A DNA stretch of 64,000 nucleotides from Isoetes taiwanensis. Lineage: Eukaryota > Streptophyta > Lycopodiopsida > Isoetales > Isoetaceae. The translations under genes were made by a program, and so were the position numbers. Positions 48,414 to 58,573 of this stretch are shown here, piece after piece. The stretch spans positions 16,005,491-16,069,490 of the forward strand of contig JAJEKV010000001.1 of NCBI GenBank assembly GCA_021234155.1, given 5' to 3'. Each line of letters begins with the position of its first letter. The first letter of the stretch is position 1. The notes under the pieces are model-generated. The model had not been told where the DNA came from. It worked only from the letters and a program-made list of their open reading frames with translations, and did not search any database.

Positions 48414-48507
48414 GTCGAGACCAACCGAATAGATAGAGTACAAGCAAAAAATTGACACAGTCGAGACCAACCGAATAGATAGAGTACAAGCAAAAAATTG
48501 ACACAAT
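48414..48507 (+). repeat. Perfect 46-bp tandem duplication
   Basis: GTCGAGACCAACCGAATAGA TAGAGTACAAGC...AATTGACACA occurs twice back to back. Confidence 0.9.
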
Positions 48508-50426
48508 CGAATAGACGGATAATAAGGAGCAAAAGAATCCAAAGAAGCCCGATGACCATACCAATGAAATCTGGAGATAATAGAGACACGGTGAAAAAAC
48601 AATTGATATGGGCAACACATACAAGCACACACCTTAACCAACCATGAGAAAAATCATGCAGTACCAGAAAAACATGATGCATAAGATGCAAAAGCTCAAG
48701 AACTCAAAATCGAAGCGCCAATAATGCGATTTAACGTCCAACGACGAAAGTTAGGGAGATAATAAACTTTAACAAAGTATTATTCTGCGCAAGCACGACT
48801 AGAAGCGACAAACCAAGATGGCAAGAAAATGCAAAAATGATTAAAGTCCAAGGGGACGAGCAAAATCTAGGACTACTAGAGCCAGACCAGACAAAAGGTT
48901 TTATGGGCCTAAAAAACTGAAAAAAAACCCTTATTAACATCGTCTGCAGACCATGACAAAAATATGAATAACTAGAGATCATGGCAACAAAAATGAAATA
49001 ACCTCAAATATAAGGAGTCAAATGCACCCACAAATGCACATGACAAAATGAGTACCATAGAACAAATTGGGATACAGTGCAAGACTCACTCCATGCAGAA
49101 ATCCGCAAAACCTTGAATGATTGCACTAGGACCAATATTAGATGTGACCAGACCTAGAAATGGTAGTAACCTGAAAAAACTTGTAGGGGCGCACTAGAAC
49201 ATGAAGTGACAATAAACTTTACGAACCCATGCTCAACTATAAGATAGTATGCATACATTCGTGAAATGTAATTACCGTCACAGTGTGTAAATCATTGCAT
49301 ATCATGCGATCAAACCTCGATCCAAAACAAGAGAAGTTAAAATAATTTCAATAAATGAAGGTTTCTTACTGGGCCATATTTATTATCCTTGTTCATGTAT
49401 GAGCACCAAATGTGCAAAACGAATATTAATAAAGGATTTCTAAAAAACAACAACGCATATCAAAAACAAACCAAATAGTAACAAACAAGGAAATAATCAG
49501 TCAAAGGCATCCAAACCTCCAAAAACCAACTAGAATACATACACATACATCATACGAAGGATAGGCGAGTGCAAGATACAAAATATACAACCATAGAATA
49601 GGTGTGACACAAATAACCCATGAATCTACATGCACCATACCACCTCAGGTATCTAGACAATTAGAACAAGTGCCGCGTAAAGATGCTTACTAACATGGAA
49701 AGTGCATAGCCACAACCCTAGGCTAGACCTAGTATTCTAAACCAAATGGCGATAAATAAAAGAGGGCAAAATGAAACCCATGAAACCGCTTCAAGTTCAA
49801 GACACTTTAATAAAATAACGCACCTGATGCACGCGGCCACAAGTAATTCGAACGACATATTAAACCATGGAAGAACCTAATCCAAACGAGAAGCTTAAAG
49901 AAAGTCGTGACTGTTAATTCCATTGGATGAATTGATTGAAAAGGTGAGCACCCGATAAGCGGGTGGCTCACCTACTATAGCAAAAGCCATTGAATCACAG
50001 CAGAAGTTGCCGGCCTGCCTACTAAATGAACCGAGCTGCCTTTTGGAGGGCCGACACGTGGCGGAGTCGAAAAGTGCGGAAGAGGCAAATTGATAAGGAG
50101 CTCGGTTACAGGCTTGGTACAGGCTGGAAGCGGCAGATCAAAAAGAGGTCGAACACAGCCCCAAATCGAAGCATGGCAGGTCGGAATTGCGGCTGATAAA
50201 TGGATTAAGAGCCAAGGAGAATCCTGCTGATTGATACCTACACAAACGTGTTAAGCAGTATCTATGTTTTCGAACCCACAGAAACAAAAAATCCATTCTA
50301 GACAGATCAACGATTTCACACAGATATTACCCGATTCAAAAAGCAAACAAAGTCTTAATGCTGACCTTATCGGAACAGAAGCAAATTATTTTAAAGATAA
50401 AGGCGATGATCTAGATAAAAACAAGG

Positions 50427-50427
<1 letters not shown>

Positions 50428-50497
<70 letters not shown>
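50428..50497. repeat. (GATA)n microsatellite
   Basis: About 17 uninterrupted GATA units. Confidence 0.95.
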
Positions 50498-51359
50498 GAA
50501 GAGAGCAGAAGAAAAGGAACTTGATGCAAACGGAATCCAGGGAATGGAAAAATCGAGAGCCCAAATGCAAAAAACAAATATAACCAACGAAGAATAGAAG
50601 ATACTACTTAAGCCTCATCCTAAATAAAAACTTATCTGATTGGATTGAAACGACTCCAAAGAACTGTGTCTAGCTGACCCAGCACCCCAACCAAGCTCCA
50701 CCGATAAGAGGGTTGCAACCTAGTAATCCAGCCAGGTATAGGCACAAGGGCACAAGGAATTCCAGAGAATCAACGGCATGAAGGCAAAAAACTATGGGAT
50801 GGATCCTCCCATGTAGTCAATATACTAGATGCGCACACACAAAAGAACGGAGCGCCGTATTCCTACTCCGGGAAGTGGTAAACCGGGGCAGAAATCCGTG
50901 GTAAGCTCGGCCATGGATCGAATCACCATCGGCCTGCCAATGCATCATGCATCGGCCATCTCGGATGGCCCATCCGCTATCCGAGGCATGCATCCGAAGC
51001 CCATGCTATGGATGGGAACCGAAGGAAAGGGACTGCTCACACCCGCTTAAGGAATGGACTCCTCGCTGCTATGGAGAATGATGATCCCTCAATGATGAAC
51101 CGTACCCGCTCCTGCAATGGCACATGCAATCTGCAGTGGCAGGCCGTTTGAACCACCCGAAGTATGATTTCGAGGCTGCTATTGTAAAGAAATAAATATT
51201 ATTTTCTGCTATTGTTTTGCCACGGTTTTATGAAAGTGTTTTTTTAGTAATGTGCTCCATTTTGAAGATACATGTCAACCTAACAAGTTTTTAGCATGCT
51301 GCTTTCTTTTGCTAAGAAAACCCAACTTATCAAGTTTTTTAGCAAAATCAGTAAGTATT

Positions 51360-51508
51360 GTCACTGGATAACCAACCTTAACAGTAAGTATTGTCACATA
51401 GTCACCCTAACCTAATGTCATATACGTGCATAGAAGTTAACCCTAGACAACCATAGTAGTTAACTTAGTGACATATGCAAGTGTAATGGTTAGCCTGGAC
51501 AACCATGT
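51360..51508 (+). repeat. Left remnant of the 26-bp minisatellite
   Basis: Degenerate units (GGTTAGCCTGGACAACCATGT and relatives) belong to the same array as 56039-57860. The LTR element at 51509-56038 separates them. Confidence 0.8.
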
Positions 51509-51731
51509 TGTTAGAGCCTGAACTCTAACCTTGCAAGAAGGATGAAAAACCCAACAATCCAAGCTCAATCTATCAGATCAAGGCAATGCACAACACAAAG
51601 AATCATCATCTCCATAGCTAGATCAAGCAAAAGTCATCTCCCTCAATACACCGTCTCTCTCTGTTCTTCTCTCTCTGCTCAGATAATACAGTGATCATAA
51701 TCCCCCCTGCACACCATAATGCATACGTGCA

Positions 51732-52546
51732 CAGGGTAAATTTTAAGGGTCCTAAATGTTTTTCTATTCAAATTAAAGTTGGCTAAACCTATCTGGAAAT
51801 AAAAATTCATAGATTTTTATTAGGCGATATTTAATAAAATAGAACCCTTTAGTTATCTTCCCACTTGTCTAAAATGTAAAATTTATATGATATGAAATTC
51901 TTATATTGGCAAAATTTTCTTGATTGGTGGCTAAAGTGCAACTATTTAACTTCAAATTCTGAGCACTCATTATCACATGAATGGCAACTGATTCAATATG
52001 CTTCCATTACAAAACAGTAACAAAGATTCAAAGTACAATTCATAAGGAGCAAATAATATCATTTGAGGGAACACACATATTTATATCAGGGTCAAATGCA
52101 TCCAAATCGCTAATTTGGTGCATACAGCCCTTTAAGGTCAACAATTGCAAGAATAAAACACTATTACTTAGAGCTTAAAATGCTCACTACCTAACATTCT
52201 TCATAGTCTTTAACCTAAACAACTTATAGATTCACATTTATTATCCATCAAAACATGATTGATATAGCTAATGGCAATTCCTAAATTCAAGAGGCCCCTG
52301 AATAGATTCAACATGGCTATTTGAATTGATCAGGGTTTGCCTAATTAGCTTCAAAGAAGGCGATTTAGCATGCCATGATGCAGCCAATACTGGCTAAACT
52401 CTAGGCGTCCAAAATTTCTCCTCTTTCGAAATAGCTAAATTATTTTTTTCCTTAAAAAATGGTCTTTATTAACTTTAGCCACAAAATTTGATTAAAAGTC
52501 TAAAAAATAGCCATTTGGCGAATTTTAGCCACTCTTTAATACCCTG
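51732..52546. mobile_element. hAT-like non-autonomous DNA element inside the LTR
   Basis: It begins CAGGGTAAATTTTAAGGG and ends ...AATACCCTG, giving short inverted ends CAGGGTA. It is flanked by perfect 8-bp duplications TACGTGCA (51724-51731 and 52547-52554). An 8-bp duplication and CAGGG ends are typical of hAT. No transposase is encoded; the 65-codon frame at 51981-52178 is not recognisable. Confidence 0.85.
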
Positions 52547-52614
52547 TACGTGCAAATATCCTGCACGCGTGCATGTGCGTATATCACTCCATATACGGTA
52601 TACAATATCATATA

Positions 52615-52740
52615 CCACCTCAATAGTGGTGAGTGTGGTGAGTGGTGACCAGTGTGGTGACGAGTGTGGTGAGTGGTGACGAGTGTGGTGAGTGGTGAAT
52701 GGTGACGAGTGTGGTGACGAGTGTGGTGAGTGGTGACCAC
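52615..52740. repeat. GTGGTGAGTG/GTGACGA minisatellite within the left LTR
   Basis: Short GTGGTGAGTGGTGACGAGT units, shared with the right LTR (55915-56030). The His/Thr-rich frames crossing it are artefacts. Confidence 0.85.
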
Positions 52741-52941
52741 CCCAACAGTGGCGACCACAGTGGGAAAATGTGCCACTCCGTGGCGGAGAACCCACAACAA
52801 AAAGTACTCATATGGTCCTTGGGACATGCCCCCAAATGACACATTTACACCCTCCTCAAATCCAAATGGCTAATACAAACAAACTGGTCCAAAATGACAG
52901 TGACGAAACAGAGCCTCTGTAACTGTGGCAAACTTTGAAAG

Positions 52942-53526
52942 CTACAATGCTACAATGCTACAATGCTGAAACATAGGTCTGAACCATTCTAGGTACACTT
53001 CATTCATCAAAGCATAAAAAATTTGCAATTCTAGCTCATGGTTTAGTGCCAAACCATCAAAGCAAGTAAATTTCTCCATTTGAGGTATGTAAAGTTCTTG
53101 CTCAACTGGTATACATGTCTCAAATCTGAAAGTCTCATAAAGAGGACTGTTATCATGACTGTCGCCAAATTCAAGAGCACGTAACATATCTTTAGAGCGC
53201 TCAAATGCTGAAATATCAATGCTTTCCACTTCTACCTCACATAATAATGGTTCACCATCATCCAAAAATGTTTCATATGTGTGAAAAGTCTCAAACTCAG
53301 GGCTGCTCAAGCATCTATCACTTTCTTTCTCATGACAATGCTCAAATTTATCATTTTCACATAAAAGGACATGCTCATACTCTTCAACCTGTGAGATGTG
53401 ATTAGATTTACCTGATTTTTGTTTGTCCCATCCATGCTTGATTTCAAAGGATGATCTATATTCACTCCGCTGCCCATATCTATGTTTGCTTCTTTGACTA
53501 AATACACGTTCATACTCACATCGCAA
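52942..53526 (-). CDS. Unrecognised acidic ORF in place of pol
   Basis: A frame of 194 codons at the 3' end of the LTR element, in the element's sense. It starts MRCEYERVFSQRSKHRYGQR and is then rich in Glu, His, Cys and aromatic residues (for example EEYEHVLLCENDKFEHCHEK). It ends EWFRPMFQHCSIVAL. I recognise no domain. It overlaps the second ORF in another frame, and a frameshift could join them. Reverse transcriptase and integrase are absent, so this may be an accessory product of a non-autonomous lineage. Whether it is translated is unknown. Confidence 0.4.
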   Translation of the reverse strand: MRCEYERVFSQRSKHRYGQRSEYRSSFEIKHGWDKQKSGKSNHISQVEEYEHVLLCENDKFEHCHEKESDRCLSSPEFETFHTYETFLDDGEPLLCEVEVESIDISAFERSKDMLRALEFGDSHDNSPLYETFRFETCIPVEQELYIPQMEKFTCFDGLALNHELELQIFYALMNEVYLEWFRPMFQHCSIVAL

Positions 53527-53762
53527 AGAAATGGCCCTGGATCCTTGGACTGCCGGGCTGGTGGCTCTATTATACTCTTATTTGTATCATTTGAGATGAT
53601 TTGTTGGACTGAAATTTCTGATTTTGTTCTTCCTCCTAACTCTGGCAACAAATTGGGAGAATAATGCATCAATTGCTCAAGAGTAAGTGTAACTTTAGCG
53701 GCCAAAACTTGGCTGATCACATCGTCTTTATGTTGAATTTCCTCATCCACCATATGAGGCAT
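53307..53762 (-). CDS. Second ORF of the LTR element (protease-leader-like)
   Basis: Its ATG overlaps the gag stop (TGATG), an arrangement that allows coupled reinitiation or a -1 shift. The first part, ISQVLAAKVTLTLEQLMHYS PNLLPELGG, resembles the segment between gag and the aspartic protease in Gypsy polyproteins (KVxxTLExLxxxSPxxxxEL). No DTG/DSG protease site follows, so the pol part is lost. The rest is Ser/Asn/Lys-rich with no domain. Confidence 0.5.
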   Translation of the reverse strand: MPHMVDEEIQHKDDVISQVLAAKVTLTLEQLMHYSPNLLPELGGRTKSEISVQQIISNDTNKSIIEPPARQSKDPGPFLCDVSMNVYLVKEANIDMGSGVNIDHPLKSSMDGTNKNQVNLITSHRLKSMSMSFYVKMINLSIVMRKKVIDA

Positions 53763-55432
53763 CACGATGGGCTGATTTCTTCTATAGACTGAAACTGTTC
53801 TGTCGGCAGCACATTGAATTGCACCTTCTTAGGTGCTGACACCTTCAAAGCTTGTCCCTTCAAAGCCTTTGAAAAAGAGGTCTTTGTCTTCTCTGCTATT
53901 GGCACTACTCTTGGTTCTTGAACCACCTTTTGTGATCTTGTAATTGCATTTACTTCTCCAATCTCTTCTTCTTGAAATGGGTCACTGTCTACCTCAACAA
54001 ATCCACAATTTACTACTGATTTTGCCTTAATCTCTTGTTTCTTAAGCTCCTCAATAAGAGCCTTAACTTGAGGATTATCAATGTACTTTGCATCTTGAAC
54101 TCGAACATCATTATTAGGAAGAGGTACTGATTCAAGCACTTGCTGCCTTGTTGGATACTTGTTGGTTGCCCATTCCGGTTTCCCATGAATTTTCCAACAA
54201 GTACTCTCATCATGCTTGAATTCATCACATAACTTGCAATACAAATGAGCCTTACTTGGATACCATCCCTGTTTTGGCTGCACCATTTGTGTGGAACTCA
54301 TTGGAGCTTGTTGGGCAATTGCAGCTTGTGGCATCATTGGAACTTGTGGTATGATAGGTGCTGCTTGCATTGGTTGAATAGGAATAGGTGGTGCTTGCTG
54401 CATAACAGCAAATACTGGATTGGCCCTCTCAAATAATCTCTTCTCCCTACATTCTTGATCATTATGGCCCTTTATTTGGCATCTTGAGCAGAATTTCAGC
54501 AATCTACATGTAGTATCAGAATGTCCAATAGACCCACAATACTCACAAGTAATGAACTGAACCTCCCTTGGCTTCTCACCAATTGTAAGCTTAGAAATCT
54601 TAGCTGCAATATCCTCTATTTTATGCTCTGGAGCAGCAACTTCATGAATGTATCCTAGCTTATCTTCAGCCTTAAGAGCATACTTTTGTGCCTCTAGCAA
54701 GGTTGTAGGCTGTTTAGCCTTCACCTTATGAGCAATAGCTCGTTTCAGCCCCTTCACATACCATTGGATATCCATTTCATCATTCCTTGCAATCTTCCAA
54801 TGAATCACGGCTTTGAGAACCGCAATGTACCTCTGATTATACTCTCTAATTGATTCATCTTCCTTTTGTGTGAAATTTGTCCACCTTTCCATAGTCTTAT
54901 CCTTACCATGGACTTCTTGATAATTAGCAATGAATGCTTCCTTTAATTCCTGATATGTCATGGTATCTGGCTGAGTTTGTGCCCATTCCTCCACTGAATC
55001 TTGCAAAGAGCTATGAAACCAAAGCAAGTAATCAGCAGCCCATAACTTACATTGCTGGCAATACCTCTCAAACTTCACAATATGCTTCAAAGGATCCCGA
55101 TCCACCAGATCATCAAACTTTGGAATCCCCATTGTCTGAAAACCCCATACAATAGGTGGTATTACAGCCATCTCTGCCTCTTCTTGGGTTTCTTGAAATT
55201 GGAAAAACGAAATTGAATCTCCCTTCAATTTGAAAAACGAAATTGGATTACCTTCTAGATCGGTAAATGGAATCAAAACCTCCACGGATCGAGAATTAGA
55301 CCCCAGATCTGCTCCCAAATCTGAAAACGAAATTGAATCTTGATGCAATTTTGAGCCCAAAGATTGACTCACCGGTCCCCTTCTTGTGACGATGGAGCTT
55401 AGTGGGATCTCCTTCTTACTTCTCCTGGGCAT
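53762..55432 (-). CDS. Retrotransposon Gag polyprotein
   Basis: 556 codons, intact, starting MPRRSKKEIPLSSIVTRRGP about 190 bases inside the right LTR. The retrotransposon-gag domain is seen as WAADYLLWFHSSLQDSVEEW, TYQELKEAFIANY and ESIREYNQRYIAVLKA (about residues 130-260). Zinc knuckles are CEYCGSIGHSDTTC and CSRCQIKGHNDQEC (about residues 300-335), and a third is CKLCDEFKHDESTC after a Pro/Gln/Met-rich linker (about residues 395-410). Gag packages element RNA in virus-like particles in the cytoplasm. The open frame agrees with a recent insertion that depends on pol supplied elsewhere. The first codons use the ATG nearest the LTR. Confidence 0.9.
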   Translation of the reverse strand: MPRRSKKEIPLSSIVTRRGPVSQSLGSKLHQDSISFSDLGADLGSNSRSVEVLIPFTDLEGNPISFFKLKGDSISFFQFQETQEEAEMAVIPPIVWGFQTMGIPKFDDLVDRDPLKHIVKFERYCQQCKLWAADYLLWFHSSLQDSVEEWAQTQPDTMTYQELKEAFIANYQEVHGKDKTMERWTNFTQKEDESIREYNQRYIAVLKAVIHWKIARNDEMDIQWYVKGLKRAIAHKVKAKQPTTLLEAQKYALKAEDKLGYIHEVAAPEHKIEDIAAKISKLTIGEKPREVQFITCEYCGSIGHSDTTCRLLKFCSRCQIKGHNDQECREKRLFERANPVFAVMQQAPPIPIQPMQAAPIIPQVPMMPQAAIAQQAPMSSTQMVQPKQGWYPSKAHLYCKLCDEFKHDESTCWKIHGKPEWATNKYPTRQQVLESVPLPNNDVRVQDAKYIDNPQVKALIEELKKQEIKAKSVVNCGFVEVDSDPFQEEEIGEVNAITRSQKVVQEPRVVPIAEKTKTSFSKALKGQALKVSAPKKVQFNVLPTEQFQSIEEISPS

Positions 55433-55606
55433 AAAACTATGCTCCCCTTGTCAAATTCTACTCCACAAATCAATTACGGCAAAATACCCTTCACACAAGA
55501 AATTGCTCCTTTCTCAATGGTGCCATTCTTTACCGACGAACACTAATACCAATGGTAACAACTCCTTTTCCAATGGAAATTCTTGCCAATCAATGGTATG
55601 TCGAGC

Positions 55607-55622
55607 ACCGTGGTCGCCAAAT
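55607..55622 (-). other. Primer-binding site candidate
   Basis: In minus sense, ATTTGGCGACCACGGTG follows the LTR end CTAACA, the expected place for tRNA priming. A closely similar TGGCGACCACAGTGGG also follows the left LTR on the + strand (52749-52764). Confidence 0.55.
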
Positions 55623-56038
55623 TGTTAGAGCCTGAACTCTAACCTTGCAAGAAGGATGAAAAACCCAACAATCCAAGCTCAATCTATCAGATCAAGGCAA
55701 TGCACAACACAAAGAATCATCATCTCCATAGCTAGATCAAGCAAAAGTCATCTCCCTCAATACACCGTCTCTCTCTGTTCTTCTCTCTCTGCTCAGATAA
55801 TATAGTGATCATAATCCCCCCTGCACACCATAATACATACGTGCAAATATCCTGCACGCGTGCATGTGCGTATATCACTCCATATACGGTATACAATATC
55901 ATATACCACCTCAATAGTGGTGAGTGTGGTGAGTGGTGACCAGTGTGGTGACGAGTGTGGTGAGTGGTGACGAGTGTGGTGAGTGGTGAATGGTGACGAG
56001 TGTGGTGACGAGTGTGGTGAGTGGTGACCACCCCAACA
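55623..56038 (-). repeat. 5' LTR (right), 416 bp, intact
   Basis: TGTTAGAGCCTGAACTCTAA ... ACCCCAACA. The internal GTGGTGAGTG minisatellite lies at 55915-56030. It matches the left LTR with few differences (for example AATAC/AATAT before AGTGATC). Confidence 0.95.
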
Positions 56039-57860
56039 CATGTCCAGTGATAAACCTGGACATGCAAGTGTAATGGTAAACCTAGACAACTAAGTGTAGT
56101 GGTAAACCTGGACATGCACTTGAGATGGTAAACTTGGACATGTACGTGCAATGGTTAGCCTCGACAACTAAGTCTAGTGGTAAACTTGGACTTCCAGAGC
56201 ATATTTGGTAAACCTGGACATGTAGGTGTGTTGGTTAACCTAGACAATAATGTGTAGTGGTAAACCTAGACAACTAAGTGTAGTGGTAAACTTGGACATG
56301 CAAGTCCAATGGTAAACTTAGACAACCATGTCCAGTGGTAAACCTGGACATGCAAGTGTAATGGTAAACCTGGACAACTTAGTGTAGTGGTAAACCTAGA
56401 CAACTTAGTGTAGTGGTAAACCTGGACATGCACTTGAGATGGTAAACCTGGACATGTAGGTGCAATGGTTAACCTAGACAACCATGTCTAGTGGTAAACC
56501 TAGACAACTAAGTGTAGTGGTAAACTTGGACATGCAAGTCCAATGGTAAACTTGGACAACTATGTCCAGTGGTAAACCTGGACATGCAAGTGTAATGGTA
56601 AACCTGGACAACTTAGTGTAGTGGTAAACCTAGACAACTTAGTGTAGTGGTAAACCTGGACATGCACTTGAGATGGTAAACTTGGACATGTAGGTGCAAT
56701 GGTTAGCCTGGACAACTAAGTCTAGTGGTAAACTTGGACTTCCAAGTTAAATGGTAAACTTGGACATGTAGGTGTAATGGTTAACCTAGACAACCATGTC
56801 TAGTGGTAAACCTAGACAACTACGTGTAGTGGTTAACCTGGACATGCACTTGAGATGGTAAACTTGGACATGTAGGTGCAATGGTTAGCCTGGACAACTA
56901 GGTCTAGTGGTAAACTTGGACTTCCAAGTTAAATGGTAAACCTGGACATGTAGGTGTAATGGTTAACCTAGACAACCATGTCTAGTAGTAAGCCTAGACA
57001 ACTAAGTGTAGTGGTTAACCTGGACATGCACTTGAGATGGTAAACCTGGACATGCAAGTCTAATGGTAAACCTGGACATGTAGGTGCAATGGTTAACCTA
57101 GACAACCATGTCTAGTGGTAAACCTAGACAACTAAGTGTAGTGGTAAACCTGGACATGCACTTGAGATGGTAAACCTGGACATGCAAGTCTAATGGTAAA
57201 CCTGGACATGTAGGTGCAATGGTTAACCTAGACAACCATGTCTAGTGGTAAAGCTAGACAACTTAGTGTATTGGTAAACCTGGACATGCATTGAGATGGT
57301 AAACTTGGACATGTAGGTGCAATGGTTAGCCTGGACAACTAAGTCTAGTGGTAAACTTGGACTTCCAAGTTAAATGGTAAACCTGGACATGTAGGTGTAA
57401 TGGTTAATCTAGACAACCATGTCTAGTGGTAAACCTAGACAACTAAGTGTAGTGGTAAACCTGGACATGCACTTGAGATGGTAAACCTGGACATACACTT
57501 GAGATGGTAAACCTAGACAACTAAGTGTAGTGGTAAACCTGGACATGCACTTGAGATGGTAAACCTGGACATGTAGGTGCAATGGTTAACCTAGACAACC
57601 ATGTCTAGTGGTAAACCTAGACAACTTAGTGTAGTGGTAAACCTAGACAACTAAGTCTAGTGGTAAACCTGGACATGTAGGTGCAATGGTAAACCTGGAT
57701 ATGTAGGTGTAATGGTTAGCCTGGACAACTAAGTCTAGTGGGTATGTGGGTGTAATGGTTAGCCTGGACAACTAAGTGTAGTGGTAAACCTGGACATGCA
57801 AGTGTAATGGACTTGGACATGTAGGTGTGGTGGTTAGTCTGGACAACTTGGTGTAATGGC
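56039..57860 (+). repeat. 26-bp minisatellite array, about 70 units
   Basis: Units such as GGTAAACCTGGACATGCAAG TGTAAT and GGTTAACCTAGACAACCATG TCTAGT are all about 26 bp, starting GGTwAACCTrGACA. Different variants follow one another in a recurring order, indicating higher-order duplication of several-unit blocks. A few units near 57740 and 57810 are shortened. There is no spacer structure and no coding capacity. Confidence 0.95.
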
Positions 57861-57958
57861 AAATAATTAGGAAGCATGGTAGAAAATTTTGCACCAATGA
57901 CACTGGAACAGTGCCATGCAACTTAGATAATGAAAGTGGATTGCATGGAATATCAATC

Positions 57959-58150
57959 ATGTTATATTATTCCCCTGCATTGCCTGCTATATTATTAAAT
58001 GCTACATCAATCATAGTTGAAGAGTCCCATATCAATCATAGTTGAAGAGTCCCATATCAATCACAGCCTGCATCTGGGTTATAAGAAACCTCGACTATTG
58101 TCCTACTCTGCAAATGGTGAGCCCGAGACCATTTTTATATTTGACATGAA
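57959..58150 (+). repeat. 192-bp direct repeat, left copy
   Basis: Starts ATGTTATATTATTCCCCTGC and ends TTTGACATGAA. It is identical to 61141-61332 except for one base (GAGCCCGAG versus GAGCACGAG). Inside is a short tandem of CATATCAATCATAGTTGAAG AGTCC. Confidence 0.95.
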
Positions 58151-58573
58151 ATCTAATGGTTGAACAGAGCATATTTTTAAATTTGAAATGAAATCTAATG
58201 GTTGAAAAGAGCAAATGGTTGTTTGCCACGTGTATACCTATCTGAAGGCATGAGCTCGACTGTTTTGGCTATGGCCGAGTTCTGTTTCCCGGGTGAATGC
58301 GCTCAGTCTTAGTTCTGTTCAGCTCGCGCTCCCACCTGATCAAGGTCGAGAGGCAAACCGAAGCTCAAACGGAGCTCATCTGGTGCCGGCTTGGACCGTT
58401 GCAATGCCGGGGCCTCGCCTCGGTTTGGATCCACCCATGTAGTCCTACTACCCATGTAGGCAAACTGAAGCTCAAACGGAGCTCATCTGGCGCTGGCTTG
58501 GGCCGCTTGCATTGAAGGGCAGGGCTGCCACAAAGCTAAGCTCTATTTTTGTGGAATCTTAGGCTCAAGCGCA
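58151..58573 (+). promoter_or_regulatory. Upstream region of the C2H2-Ulp1 gene
   Basis: Contains ATGAAATCTAATGGTTGAA twice (about 58146 and 58188). It also has a diverged duplication of a block with (G/C)AAAC(C/T)GAAGCTCAAACGG AGCTCATCTGG (about 58350 and 58460). No TATA box is assigned. Confidence 0.4.

Larger units (their letters stand above)
46501..51359. other. Gene-free stretch with small repeats
   Basis: No domain-bearing frame. Minus-strand frames at 47705-48214 and 48256-48691 are low-complexity hydrophobic strings produced by an A/G-rich plus strand. Local repeats are listed separately. Confidence 0.5.
51509..52747 (-). repeat. 3' LTR (left), split by a hAT-like insertion
   Basis: Parts 51509-51731 and 52547-52747 together match the right LTR (55623-56038). 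The intervening 815 bp is a separate element. Confidence 0.9.
51509..56038 (-). mobile_element. Gypsy-like LTR retrotransposon, gag-only, no pol
   Basis: The LTRs start TG and end CA. The target duplication CATGT (51504-51508 and 56039-56043) restores a normal minisatellite unit when joined. A primer-site-like TTTGGCGACCACGGTG follows the right LTR in minus sense (about 55607-55622), so transcription runs on the minus strand. Inside are a 556-codon gag, a second ORF overlapping its stop, and a third acidic ORF. No protease active site, reverse transcriptase, RNase H or integrase is seen. The LTRs differ at only a few sites where comparable, so insertion was recent. The expected polypurine tract before the left LTR is not evident. 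Confidence 0.88.

Noticed and set aside
52475-52844. His/Thr-rich ORFs (also at 55732-56151)
   Set aside because: They cross the GTGGTGAGTG minisatellite of the LTRs and are artefacts in all frames.
56039-57860. Array of regularly spaced short repeats resembling a CRISPR
   Set aside because: Units are contiguous 26-bp variants with no unique spacers, no cas genes and a eukaryotic context; it is a minisatellite.
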